This document shows positions 18,737-28,285 of a stretch of DNA of 64,000 bases, piece after piece. The notes under the pieces are model-generated. The model saw only the letters and a list, made by a program, of their open reading frames with translations, was not told the DNA's origin and did no database searches. A program made the position numbers and the translations under genes. Location of the stretch: assembly GCA_902619925.1 (NCBI GenBank), contig CACNFY010000002.1, positions 62,001-126,000 of the forward strand, in the 5' to 3' direction. This stretch comes from an uncultured Pelagibacteraceae bacterium (GTDB lineage Bacteria > Pseudomonadota > Alphaproteobacteria > Pelagibacterales > Pelagibacteraceae). How positions within the stretch are numbered: position 1 is the first letter of the stretch; each line of letters begins with the position of its first letter.

Positions 18737-20797
18737 GTGAAAAATTTTTTAATAAAATACCAGAACTATTTTAGTTTTTTAGTAATACTTATTTTGCTGA
18801 TAGCTTTGAAAATTGCAAACCCCAGTTTTGTTAGATCAATCTCCAATCTTAGTTTCGATTTATACCAAAAAGTTTTTACTTTAAATAAAACTGAGAGTGA
18901 TGTGATTATAATTGATATCGATGAAAAAAGTTTAGGCAAATTTGGACAGTTCCCATGGAGTAGATCAGTATTTGCAAAAATTCTTGAAAATGTGAATGTA
19001 TCAAATCCTAAAGCTGTTGGATTTGATATTTTTTTTACTGAAAAAGACAAACAATCTCCTGAAGAAATAATTAAATCTTACAATCTAATTCCTACAGATG
19101 TATCTGAACTTCAAAAATTAAAAGGACATGACGAAATATTTAGAGAACAATTAGAAAAATCTAAATCTATAACGGCCGTTCTAGGAAGTAATGTTCCATC
19201 TCACAGCAACTATGATCGTAAAGCAAAAGCAAGATTTTTATCCAAAGGAGGTGACCCAAAAGATTTTACTTACTCATATACTTACTCGATAGGTTCTTTG
19301 GAAACACTAGAGCAAAGCGTGAAAGGACTAGGTTCAATATCATTTCTTGATCAAACAGACGGAATAATAAGATCATTACCATTAATAGTTCGTTTTAATA
19401 ACAAAATTTATCCAACTATGGGACTGGAGATGATTAGAGTAGGCAACAATCAAAAAAATATTTACATAGAAATGAATGAGGTAGGAATAAATAGAATAAG
19501 TGCAAGACCTTATAAAATTTTATCCGATCCTAATGGAATAATTTGGATAAGGTATAAAAATTCTATTAAAAGCCAGTATATTTCCTCAAGTGATGTTTAT
19601 GATGGTAAATTTCCAGAAAATTTTTTTAAAGATAAATATGTTTTAATTGGAGCATCAGCTCAAGGTTTATTTGATTTAGTTAAAACTCCTTTAGGCGTTA
19701 CAATTCCTGGAGTAGAAGTTCACGCTAATGTAATTGAAAATATAATAGATCAAAGCTTTTTAATTAGAAATCCTAATACGTATGTTTTTGAATTAATTTT
19801 TGCAATTATAGTCTCAATTTTAACATTTGTTTTGTCCCAAAAAATTAAACCAAAATTTAGTTTAAGTATTTTTTTTGGAAGTTTAATAATCGTAATTATA
19901 ATTGGTTTTAGTTTATTTCTATTTAGGTCAGAGCTTGTTGATATAAGTTACCCAATATTTTTGTTAACAATTACTTTTTTAACCGGTCTTTATTTTAGGT
20001 TTATAGAAGAAAATAAAATGGCTCTTGCTAATTTGCAAAAAGAGGCCAAACTTTTAAAAGAAAGAGAGTTAGCTGCTGGTGTTCAGAAAAGCTTGTTTCC
20101 TGACATCTCAAAGTTTGAAAATTTTATATTTGCAAAAAACGTACCAGCGAGAGATGTTTCTGGTGACTATTTTGATGTTGTAAGATCTTCTCCAGAAGAA
20201 TATTTCTTTACATTAGCAGATGTATCAGGAAAAGGAGTGAAAGCTGGTATGTATATGGCAAAAGCATCTTCAATTTTTAGAACACTGTCCAATTTAAAAT
20301 ATCCTCTAGAAAAAGTAGTATTTGGTGTAAATAACGAATTAGTTGAGGCAAAGTTTAAAGGGATGTTTGTAACGGCAGTATTTGGAAAATTAAACATCAA
20401 TACAGGTGAGCTTGTTTTTATAAATGCTGGTCATGAAAGTATATTAACTTTTGATCAGAATAAAAATTATGAATACATAAAATCTGATATGCCTCCAATG
20501 GGAATAGTAAAATATTTCACAGAATCGATGGTAAAATCGACCACAATAAATTTAAAGGGTAAAACTTTCGTCGTTTATACTGATGGTGTAACCGAGGGAT
20601 ATCTCAAAAATGGTGAGGAACTTGGTGCAGAAGGGGTACAAAATATTATAAATAATATTTCTGATGTGACTCCAAAATCTATTGTAGAGAGTATTGAAAA
20701 AGAATTAAATTGGGGTGCTGAAAAACTTAGAGATGATATTACTTGCATGGCGATAAATATTAATAATACTGAGCTTATCAAAAAGAAAAAATCATAA
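18737..20797 (+). CDS. CHASE2 sensor plus SpoIIE/PP2C serine phosphatase (GTG start)
   Basis: CHASE2-like DVIIIDIDEKSLGKFGQFPWSRSVFAKIL...VGFDIFF; three C-terminal TMs; SGDYFDVV, LADVSGKGVKAGMYMAKASS, NAGHES. Confidence 0.88.
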   Translation: MKNFLIKYQNYFSFLVILILLIALKIANPSFVRSISNLSFDLYQKVFTLNKTESDVIIIDIDEKSLGKFGQFPWSRSVFAKILENVNVSNPKAVGFDIFFTEKDKQSPEEIIKSYNLIPTDVSELQKLKGHDEIFREQLEKSKSITAVLGSNVPSHSNYDRKAKARFLSKGGDPKDFTYSYTYSIGSLETLEQSVKGLGSISFLDQTDGIIRSLPLIVRFNNKIYPTMGLEMIRVGNNQKNIYIEMNEVGINRISARPYKILSDPNGIIWIRYKNSIKSQYISSSDVYDGKFPENFFKDKYVLIGASAQGLFDLVKTPLGVTIPGVEVHANVIENIIDQSFLIRNPNTYVFELIFAIIVSILTFVLSQKIKPKFSLSIFFGSLIIVIIIGFSLFLFRSELVDISYPIFLLTITFLTGLYFRFIEENKMALANLQKEAKLLKERELAAGVQKSLFPDISKFENFIFAKNVPARDVSGDYFDVVRSSPEEYFFTLADVSGKGVKAGMYMAKASSIFRTLSNLKYPLEKVVFGVNNELVEAKFKGMFVTAVFGKLNINTGELVFINAGHESILTFDQNKNYEYIKSDMPPMGIVKYFTESMVKSTTINLKGKTFVVYTDGVTEGYLKNGEELGAEGVQNIINNISDVTPKSIVESIEKELNWGAEKLRDDITCMAININNTELIKKKKS

Positions 20798-20875
20798 AAA
20801 CTAAGACTTTAAGAAAAAACGACTTAAGATATTTTGTCACCCTAATTTTTTCCTTTAAATTTTGTATTATAAGTT

Positions 20876-22111
20876 ATGACTAAATTAAAAATAGGTATAA
20901 TCGGTGCTGGTATTCAGGGTGTTTGTAATGCTTTATTTTTACAAAAAAAAGGTTTTCATGTCACTTTGTTTGATAGAGATGAACCAGGAAATGCAGCATC
21001 GTATGGAAACGCGGGTCATTTTTCTCCTTATGCCTCAGTGCCGTTGAATAGACCTGATGTGGTTACAGATGTGCCAGCAATGTTAATGAGCTCAAGAGGT
21101 CCCTTAGCTTTAAAATGGAATTATGTATATAAAATGTTGCCATGGTTTTTCAGATTTTTAAGAAATTGTAACAATAATAATATGATGCACACCGCTAAAT
21201 ATATGCATCAAATTTTAGATTTAGCATTACCCGCATTTGACGAACTATTTGACGAAGTAGATATAAGTGGTCTAATTGAAAATAATGGAATATTGTATGT
21301 TTGGAATGAACAAAATTTAAAAAGCAGGGATCTTGAAATAAAAATTAGAAATGATTTAGGTGTTAAGCAACAAATTGTAAATAAAAAAGAGATACATGAT
21401 TTAGAACCTAATTTAAAACCTTTTTATCATGGGGGAGTTTTCTATGATTATGCAAGACATGCAAGAAACCCAAAAAAAATTTTAATCAAATTGTATGAAA
21501 ATTTTATATCTAAAGGGGGAAAGTTTTTAAAATTAAATATTAAGGATCTTAATTTTGATGAGAATAAACCTGTGTTAAGATCTGAGTCTCAACGTTTTAC
21601 TTTCGATAAAATCATAATTGCTTGTGGAGCATTTTCAAAAAAATTAACAGATCAGCTACATGAAAAAATTCCACTAGATACAGAAAGAGGATACCATATT
21701 CATTTCAAGGATTACGATCATTTAATATCTAGACCAATAGTTTACTCCAATAGAGGATTTGGAATTACTCCTATGGAACAAGGGTTAAGAGTTGTTGGTA
21801 CAGTAGAATTTGGTGGTTTAGAAAATCCCCTTTCAAAAAATAGGATTAAAAATTTAATTTTAAATGCAAAAGAAATGTTAGATGGTTTACCTGAACATCA
21901 AGATGAATGGCTTGGATTTAGACCAACTCTACCTGATTTTTTACCCGTGATAGGCCCATCTAAAAATTATGAAAATGTATATTATTGTTTTGGACACCAC
22001 CATTTGGGCTGGACTTTAGGAGCTATATCTGGGAAGATTATTAGTAAAATGATTTCTGAAGAAAATACTAATTTAAATCTCGAACCATACAGTTCTCTAA
22101 GATTTGCTTAA
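20876..22111 (+). CDS. FAD-dependent D-amino-acid dehydrogenase-like oxidoreductase
   Basis: GIIGAGIQGVCNALFL; NAASYGNAGHFSPYASVPL; GFRPTLPDFLPVIGPS; FGHHHLGWTLG. Confidence 0.8.
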   Translation: MTKLKIGIIGAGIQGVCNALFLQKKGFHVTLFDRDEPGNAASYGNAGHFSPYASVPLNRPDVVTDVPAMLMSSRGPLALKWNYVYKMLPWFFRFLRNCNNNNMMHTAKYMHQILDLALPAFDELFDEVDISGLIENNGILYVWNEQNLKSRDLEIKIRNDLGVKQQIVNKKEIHDLEPNLKPFYHGGVFYDYARHARNPKKILIKLYENFISKGGKFLKLNIKDLNFDENKPVLRSESQRFTFDKIIIACGAFSKKLTDQLHEKIPLDTERGYHIHFKDYDHLISRPIVYSNRGFGITPMEQGLRVVGTVEFGGLENPLSKNRIKNLILNAKEMLDGLPEHQDEWLGFRPTLPDFLPVIGPSKNYENVYYCFGHHHLGWTLGAISGKIISKMISEENTNLNLEPYSSLRFA

Positions 22112-22115
22112 TTAA

Positions 22116-23015
22116 GTGAACAAAAATAATTTTGCTTACTTTTTACTAATTTTGACAACCATATTTTGGTCTGGGAATTTCATAGTAGGTAAGGCAGCTA
22201 GTTTTTACGAAATACCTCCATTTACTTTAAATTTTTATAGATGGTTTTTTGCTGGCTTAATTTTACTTCCATTTACCTATAAAGAATTAATAAATAAAAA
22301 AAAATATATTCAAGATAATATAGGTTTATTTATAGTTTTAGGAATAACTAGTATTACAATTTTTAACTCTGTTGTCTATTACTCATTATATTATACACAA
22401 GTTATATCTGGTGTTTTGATGATTTCTACAATACCAGTTTGGATAATATTTATTTCATCAATGTTAAAAATAGAGAAGACAAACTTGTATCAAGTTATAG
22501 GAGTTTTTCTCTCTTTGTTAGGAGTTTTTTCAATAATTACAAAAGTTGACATTGAGATTGTCAAAAGCCTAAATTTTAATAAGGGAGATGTTTCAATGAT
22601 TGTCGCTATGTTTTCTTGGGCAATTTTTTCTATACTCTTAAAGAAAAAAAAACACGAAATCTCCCAAATAACGCTTCTGCAAGTAGTTATACTATGTGGT
22701 TTGTTTTTTTTAATACCGGTTTATATAGCAGAATTTTTTTTAGGCAGTAGTTTAAAATTAAATAAAGCTTTTTATCTAACCTTAACATACGTTGTTTTTT
22801 TTCCTGGTCTTTTTGCTTTTTTATTTTGGATCAAAGGAATTTCAATCATCGGAGCAAATAGAGCTGGGGTATTTCTACATTTAATGCCAATCTTTGGGGC
22901 TATAATGGCAATATTTATTTTCAAAGAGAAATTCATGTATTATCATTTACTTGGGGCAATTTTTATTATTGCGGGAATCACCTTATCCAATAAAAAAGAA
23001 ATTAATTATGAATGA
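22116..23015 (+). CDS. EamA/DMT-family transporter (GTG start)
   Basis: 10-TM EamA pattern, FWSGNFIVGKAA. Confidence 0.8.
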   Translation: MNKNNFAYFLLILTTIFWSGNFIVGKAASFYEIPPFTLNFYRWFFAGLILLPFTYKELINKKKYIQDNIGLFIVLGITSITIFNSVVYYSLYYTQVISGVLMISTIPVWIIFISSMLKIEKTNLYQVIGVFLSLLGVFSIITKVDIEIVKSLNFNKGDVSMIVAMFSWAIFSILLKKKKHEISQITLLQVVILCGLFFLIPVYIAEFFLGSSLKLNKAFYLTLTYVVFFPGLFAFLFWIKGISIIGANRAGVFLHLMPIFGAIMAIFIFKEKFMYYHLLGAIFIIAGITLSNKKEINYE

Positions 23016-23382
23016 AAAAAATAAAAACTTATCAGCTGAGCAAAAACTAATTTTGTTGGAAGAGGGAACTGAAAGACCAGGTTCAAGTGAACTTAATTTT
23101 GAAAAAAGGGAAGGTTCATACCATTGTGTTAATTGTAACACTAAACTATTCGACTCAGAAACTAAATATGAAAGTGGTTCGGGGTGGCCTTCATTTTATG
23201 AATCACTACCAGAAGTATTTGAGACAAAAACTGATTATCTCATAGGTTACGCAAGGACAGAATATCATTGTAAAAAATGTGGAGGTCATCATGGTCATAT
23301 ATTCGATGATGGACCAAAACCTACTGGGAAACGATATTGTAATAATGGTATATGCTTAGTTTTTGTACCAAAAAAGAGGTAA
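23008..23382 (+). CDS. msrB: Peptide-methionine (R)-S-oxide reductase; start revised to internal ATG
   Basis: CVNC...ESGSGWPSFYE...CKKCGGHHGHIFDDGPKPTGKRYCNNG. Confidence 0.93.
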   Translation: MNEKNKNLSAEQKLILLEEGTERPGSSELNFEKREGSYHCVNCNTKLFDSETKYESGSGWPSFYESLPEVFETKTDYLIGYARTEYHCKKCGGHHGHIFDDGPKPTGKRYCNNGICLVFVPKKR

Positions 23383-23383
23383 T

Positions 23384-23641
23384 TCAATTATTTAGATATT
23401 GAGCTAGCTTACCAGATTTTTCCAATTCTCTTAGCTCCTGGTAACCACCTACGTGATAATCATCGAAGAATATTTGTGGAATAGTTCTTTTTCCATTTGA
23501 TTTTTTTGTCATTTCTTCTCTTAAACTATCTTTAGTGGAAATATCCAAAACTTCATACTTAAGGTTATTTCTATCCAAGAGCCTTTTTGCAGCTTCACAA
23601 AAATTGCACATTGGACCAGAGTACATGAGTATTTTTTTCAT
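23384..23641 (-). CDS. grxC: Glutaredoxin
   Basis: CNFCEAAKRLL; TIPQIFFDDYHVGGYQEL. Confidence 0.9.
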   Translation of the reverse strand: MKKILMYSGPMCNFCEAAKRLLDRNNLKYEVLDISTKDSLREEMTKKSNGKRTIPQIFFDDYHVGGYQELRELEKSGKLAQYLNN

Positions 23642-23677
23642 AATTTACATATAGTTAATTTTCATAAAATTACTAAT

Positions 23678-23977
23678 TTAATATTTATATTTATCTATTT
23701 TCTGCCTAATTAATTTCCTTGATAATTCAAATTTTTTTCTATGTTTTATGCTTTGAGAAACAACCCTTTTCCTCCATAATCTAAATGATGAAGGTTTGAG
23801 AGATTTTCTCATCAATTTAATAACTCGACCCTCAGTAAACCCTGATTTTTCTCTTATCTCCTCAAATGTAATTCTGTCTGCCCATGCTGCCCAAATAACC
23901 CAATTTTCGTTGATTATTTTAGGCTCTGGATTTTTAACTTTTGTTAAGGGTCTATTATTTTTTTTCATTTTGGACAA
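23678..23977 (-). CDS. DUF2805/TIGR03643-like small protein
   Basis: WVIWAAWADRITFEEIREKSGFTEGRVIKLMRKSLKPSSFRLWRKRV. Confidence 0.7.
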   Translation of the reverse strand: MSKMKKNNRPLTKVKNPEPKIINENWVIWAAWADRITFEEIREKSGFTEGRVIKLMRKSLKPSSFRLWRKRVVSQSIKHRKKFELSRKLIRQKIDKYKY

Positions 23978-24251
23978 ATTAACTAATGCAATCTACTTTA
24001 GAATATGATAATGTTCTAGAGATAGTCCTATTTAGCCATTTTTAGCTCCCGGTTTTTAGGACTATCCCTAAAAAAACTTTATTTTCAACTAGTAATTGAT
24101 TTTCTGAAAGTTTAAATTTTTAAAATATTTGATGTGATATTTTTAACACAATAAATTAATTTATAGTTTTATAGTTAAAATTAAGCATAAATATTGACCA
24201 AATAGTGTTATTAAGACTCAATTTTTATAAAAATTAACATTAGGAAAAAAG

Positions 24252-24914
24252 ATGAAAAAAATATTGAGCTCAATCGTGTTTGCAATATTAATTTGCTCAC
24301 CATCTTATGCCCAAATTTCTGCAGGATTTTCTCTATCAGAGCAAGGTTTCTATGCTTTAGGTACAGAGACTAACAGACCAGGATCAAGTAATACTCCAGG
24401 TCCGATAACTTCAGAGGCTGGAGCATTCCAAGATACGGTCGCTTCTGTGTTTGTAGAGTATGACACTGGATCATATATTATCGGCGTCGATTATATTCCA
24501 GATACAATACAAACTCCTGAAAATAAAAACGATCAACCAGATGGAGCTAATACTGTTAAAGGTGAATTTGAAAACCATCTTTCCATTTATGGAATAGTTC
24601 CAACTCCACTATCAGGTGTTTACGTGAAAGCTGGATTAGGTATGGTAACTTTAGATAGTATTACAACTGGTATTACATCAAAATATGGTGAACAAGATAC
24701 AACTTTTGTTCAACTTGGTTTAGGATACCAGCACGATGCTGATAATGGTGTGTTTTTAAGAGCAGAACTTGCGGCAATGGCATACGATGATGTAGAGGCA
24801 ACTGCAACTACAGGAAGTCAAACCGCAGACAGTGAAAATCAAACGAATAACAAAGTTAAGCTAGAAGATATGCTTTCAGCTTATGGTAAAATTTCGATTG
24901 GTAAAACTTTCTAA
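24252..24914 (+). CDS. Small outer-membrane beta-barrel protein
   Basis: Signal peptide ending SPSYAQ; amphipathic strands; C-terminal Phe (ISIGKTF). Confidence 0.65.
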   Translation: MKKILSSIVFAILICSPSYAQISAGFSLSEQGFYALGTETNRPGSSNTPGPITSEAGAFQDTVASVFVEYDTGSYIIGVDYIPDTIQTPENKNDQPDGANTVKGEFENHLSIYGIVPTPLSGVYVKAGLGMVTLDSITTGITSKYGEQDTTFVQLGLGYQHDADNGVFLRAELAAMAYDDVEATATTGSQTADSENQTNNKVKLEDMLSAYGKISIGKTF

Positions 24915-24940
24915 ATTAGAAAACACGTTTTAAAATATTA

Positions 24941-24971
24941 AAAAAAGACCAGTTTTTAACTGGTCTTTTTT
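24941..24971 (+). terminator. Rho-independent terminator
   Basis: AAAAAAGACCAGTT-TTT-AACTGGTCTTTTTT followed by further T's. Confidence 0.93.
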
Positions 24972-25007
24972 TTTGTCTGATATAAAAATTATTAAAGTGT
25001 TTAAAAT

Positions 25008-25772
25008 ATGAAACTTGGATTTATAGGCACAGGTGAAATTACTAAAGCAGTAGTATCAGGGATAATTTCATCAAATATAAAATTTAAAAGAATATACATA
25101 TCTAAAAGAAATTCAAAAATTTCAAATCAACTTCAAAAAAAAAATAGCAAAATAATCATTGATTCAGATAATCAGAATATTATAGAAAATTCTGATTGGA
25201 TATTTTTAGCGATAACTCCAAATGTCGCAATAAAAATTCTTGAAAAATTAAAATTTAAAAAAAAACAAACAATAATAAGCTTTATATCGACTATTAAAAT
25301 GAAAGAACTTAAAAAATTAATTAAAGTAAAAGCATTAATAGTAAGAGCTATACCATTGCCACCAATATCATTAAAAAAAGGGCCAGTTCCTATTTTTCCA
25401 GCTAATAAAAAAGTTAAAAATTTTTTTAATAAAATAGGAGATTGTATTGAGTTAAAAAATGAGAATTTATCTCTCAATTTTTGGGCAACATCATCCTTGA
25501 TGGCACCATATTATGAATTATTGAATAATGTTTCAAAATGGATTCAAAAAAAAGGTGTAAATAAAATTAAATCTCAAAAATATGTAACGTCATTATTTTT
25601 GGCACTTTCTGAAAATGCATTATCAAATTCTAATAGGGATTTGAAAATTTTAGTAAAACATTCTCAGACACCTAAAGGTTTAAATGAACAAACTCTAAGA
25701 TTTTTGAAAAATAAAAATTTTTATAAAAGCTTAAATAGTTCTTTAAACAAAATAGTATCAAGACTTAAGTAA
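25008..25772 (+). CDS. Pyrroline-5-carboxylate reductase-like NAD(P)-dependent oxidoreductase
   Basis: MKLGFIGTGEITKAVVSGI; VRAIPLPPISLKKGPVPIFP. Confidence 0.7.
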   Translation: MKLGFIGTGEITKAVVSGIISSNIKFKRIYISKRNSKISNQLQKKNSKIIIDSDNQNIIENSDWIFLAITPNVAIKILEKLKFKKKQTIISFISTIKMKELKKLIKVKALIVRAIPLPPISLKKGPVPIFPANKKVKNFFNKIGDCIELKNENLSLNFWATSSLMAPYYELLNNVSKWIQKKGVNKIKSQKYVTSLFLALSENALSNSNRDLKILVKHSQTPKGLNEQTLRFLKNKNFYKSLNSSLNKIVSRLK

Positions 25773-25775
25773 CTT

Positions 25776-26561
25776 TTGATGAGTAATACAGAATATATAC
25801 TTGACATATCGAAACTTTCGAAAAATTTTGGTGGCTTATTAGCAGTTAATAATTGTTCACTTAAAATCAAAAGGGGATCTATCACTGGTATTATCGGTCC
25901 AAACGGTTCAGGAAAAACAACATTATTTAATTTAATTGCTGGATCTTTAAAACCTAATACTGGTAAAGTTTACTTTAACAATGAGGATATAACTGGGTTA
26001 CCGTCGTTTGAGTTGTTTTCTAAAGGTATATTACGAACTTTTCAAATTGCTCATGAATTTGCAAACTTGACTGTTATTGAAAACCTTATGATGGTTCCAG
26101 CAAACCAATCTGGCGAAGAGTTATTAAACGCTTTGTTTATAAGGAAAAAATTTAAAAATGAAGAAGAGCTTATAAAAAAAAAAGCATATGAAGTTATAGA
26201 ATTTCTTAATTTAAAACATCTAGCAAATGAACTAGCAGGAAATTTATCTGGGGGTCAAAAAAAACTTTTAGAATTAGGCAGAACTATGATGGTTGATTCC
26301 AAATTGGTTCTCCTAGATGAAGTTGGTGCAGGAGTTAATAGAACGCTACTTAAAGATTTAGGAACTGCAATCTTGAGATTAAATAAAGAGAAAGGTTACA
26401 CTTTTTGTATGATTGAACATGATATGGACTTCATTAGCAGAATGTGTGATCCCATAATTGTATTGTCTGATGGCTCGGTTCTATTTGAGGGTAAATCCGA
26501 TGAAGTTAAAAATAATGATTTAGTAATAGAAAGTTATTTAGGTAGATCAAAAAACAAGTAA
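25776..26561 (+). CDS. livG: Branched-chain amino acid-type ABC transporter ATPase (LivG-like)
   Basis: GPNGSGKTTLFN; LSGGQKKLLELGRTMM; LLDEVGAGVN. Confidence 0.85.
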   Translation: MMSNTEYILDISKLSKNFGGLLAVNNCSLKIKRGSITGIIGPNGSGKTTLFNLIAGSLKPNTGKVYFNNEDITGLPSFELFSKGILRTFQIAHEFANLTVIENLMMVPANQSGEELLNALFIRKKFKNEEELIKKKAYEVIEFLNLKHLANELAGNLSGGQKKLLELGRTMMVDSKLVLLDEVGAGVNRTLLKDLGTAILRLNKEKGYTFCMIEHDMDFISRMCDPIIVLSDGSVLFEGKSDEVKNNDLVIESYLGRSKNK

Positions 26562-26566
26562 TAAAT

Positions 26567-27274
26567 ATGACATTCTTTGAGGGAAATAATATGACAGCTG
26601 GCTATAATAATGGACCAGATATTATAAATTCCTGTACAGTGAAAGCAGACAAAGGTGAAATAGTTGCTTTACTTGGACCAAACGGTGCAGGCAAATCAAC
26701 TGTTATGAAAGCTTTACTAGGTTTACTAAAGTTAAAAAAAGGAAATGTTTTGATTAATGGAGAAGACATCTCTAACCTTAAACCTCAAGAAAGAGTGAAA
26801 AAAGGAATTTCTTTTGTTCCGCAAACCAGAAATGTATTTGCTGAACTTACAGTTAAAGAAAATTTAGAAGTAGGTGCATTTTTGAGAACTGATAATATTC
26901 AAAATGTAATAGATGAAATTTTTGAATTATTTCCAGTCTTATCAGAAAAAAAAAATCAAATTGTAGGTGAATTATCAGGTGGTCAAAGACAACAAGTTGC
27001 ACTTGGCAGAGCTTTAATGATTAAACCTTCGGTATTAATGTTAGATGAACCAACAGCAGGAGTTTCACCAATAGTTATGGATGAACTTTTTGAACATATA
27101 ATTAAAATAAAAAAAACGAATGTTGCTGTAATAATGGTCGAACAAAATGCCAAACAAGCATTAACAATATCTGATAGAGGATATGTTTTAGTTACAGGAC
27201 AAAATAAATTTGAGGGTCTGGGTAAAGATTTGCTAAAAGATCCAGAAGTAAGAAGATCTTTTTTGGGAGCCTAG
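26567..27274 (+). CDS. livF: Branched-chain amino acid-type ABC transporter ATPase (LivF-like)
   Basis: GPNGAGKSTVMKALLG; LSGGQRQQVALGRALM; LDEPTAGVSP. Confidence 0.87.
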   Translation: MTFFEGNNMTAGYNNGPDIINSCTVKADKGEIVALLGPNGAGKSTVMKALLGLLKLKKGNVLINGEDISNLKPQERVKKGISFVPQTRNVFAELTVKENLEVGAFLRTDNIQNVIDEIFELFPVLSEKKNQIVGELSGGQRQQVALGRALMIKPSVLMLDEPTAGVSPIVMDELFEHIIKIKKTNVAVIMVEQNAKQALTISDRGYVLVTGQNKFEGLGKDLLKDPEVRRSFLGA

Positions 27275-28285
27275 ATGGATTTTTTAAACGCAATTATTTT
27301 ACTTTTAAATTTTACAATTTTGCCTGCTTTAACATACGGTTCACAGTTAGCTCTTGGAGCAATGTTTGTAACATTAATTTACGGGGTACTAAGATTTGCG
27401 AATTTTGCGACTGGAGACATGATGTCATTTGGAACCATGTTCTCAGTATTGTTAACCTATTATTTCCAATCTATTGGTATTAATTTCGGGATCTTACCTA
27501 CTGCACTTTTAACTATACCTTTTGCAGTGTTTATGATGATTTTTTACATGCTCACCATTGATAAGTTTGTATTTAGTTATTATAGAATTAAAAAAAGTCC
27601 TCCTGTTCAGTTAGCAATGGTAAGTGTTGGAGTTATGTTCGTTACACAGGCAATTATACGAATTATCATAGGTCCCTCAGATCGTAGATTTCTAGACGGT
27701 GAAAAATTTATTTTAAAAGCGACAGAATTTAAAGAGATGACAGGATTAAATGAGGGATTAACAATAAAATCAACCCAAATTATAACAGTTTTAGTAACAA
27801 TTATTGTTGTTTCAATAATGTTTTGGTTTTTAAATAAAACTAAAACTGGAACCTCTATGAGAGCGTATTCTGATAATGAGGATTTGGCGTTACTGTCAGG
27901 TATAGATCCAAAAAAAGTGGTTCTAATTACTTGGATAATTGCAGGAATTCTAGCTACAATTGGTGGAATATTGTATGGATTGGATAAAAGCTACAGACCA
28001 TTTGTTTATTTTAATAATATGCTTCCAATATTTGCAGCAGCAATCGTTGGAGGAATTGGTAACCCTTATGGAGCTTTCTTGGGAGGTTATGTAATAGCGT
28101 TTGCTGAAATTTTTTTAACCTATGCTTACAAAAAGTTTTTTTCTTATATTTTACCAGAATCTTTAGAACCTAGCTCTTTAGTGCAACTTTTATCCACTGA
28201 TTATAAATTTGCTATATCTTTTTCTATACTAGTTATTGTTCTTCTATTTAGACCATCAGGAATTTTTGAGGGTAAAAAAATATGA
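27275..28285 (+). CDS. livH: ABC transporter permease (LivH-like)
   Basis: LAL...YGVLRFANFATGDMMSFG; AAIVGGIGNPYGAFLGGYVIAFAE. Confidence 0.87.
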   Translation: MDFLNAIILLLNFTILPALTYGSQLALGAMFVTLIYGVLRFANFATGDMMSFGTMFSVLLTYYFQSIGINFGILPTALLTIPFAVFMMIFYMLTIDKFVFSYYRIKKSPPVQLAMVSVGVMFVTQAIIRIIIGPSDRRFLDGEKFILKATEFKEMTGLNEGLTIKSTQIITVLVTIIVVSIMFWFLNKTKTGTSMRAYSDNEDLALLSGIDPKKVVLITWIIAGILATIGGILYGLDKSYRPFVYFNNMLPIFAAAIVGGIGNPYGAFLGGYVIAFAEIFLTYAYKKFFSYILPESLEPSSLVQLLSTDYKFAISFSILVIVLLFRPSGIFEGKKI

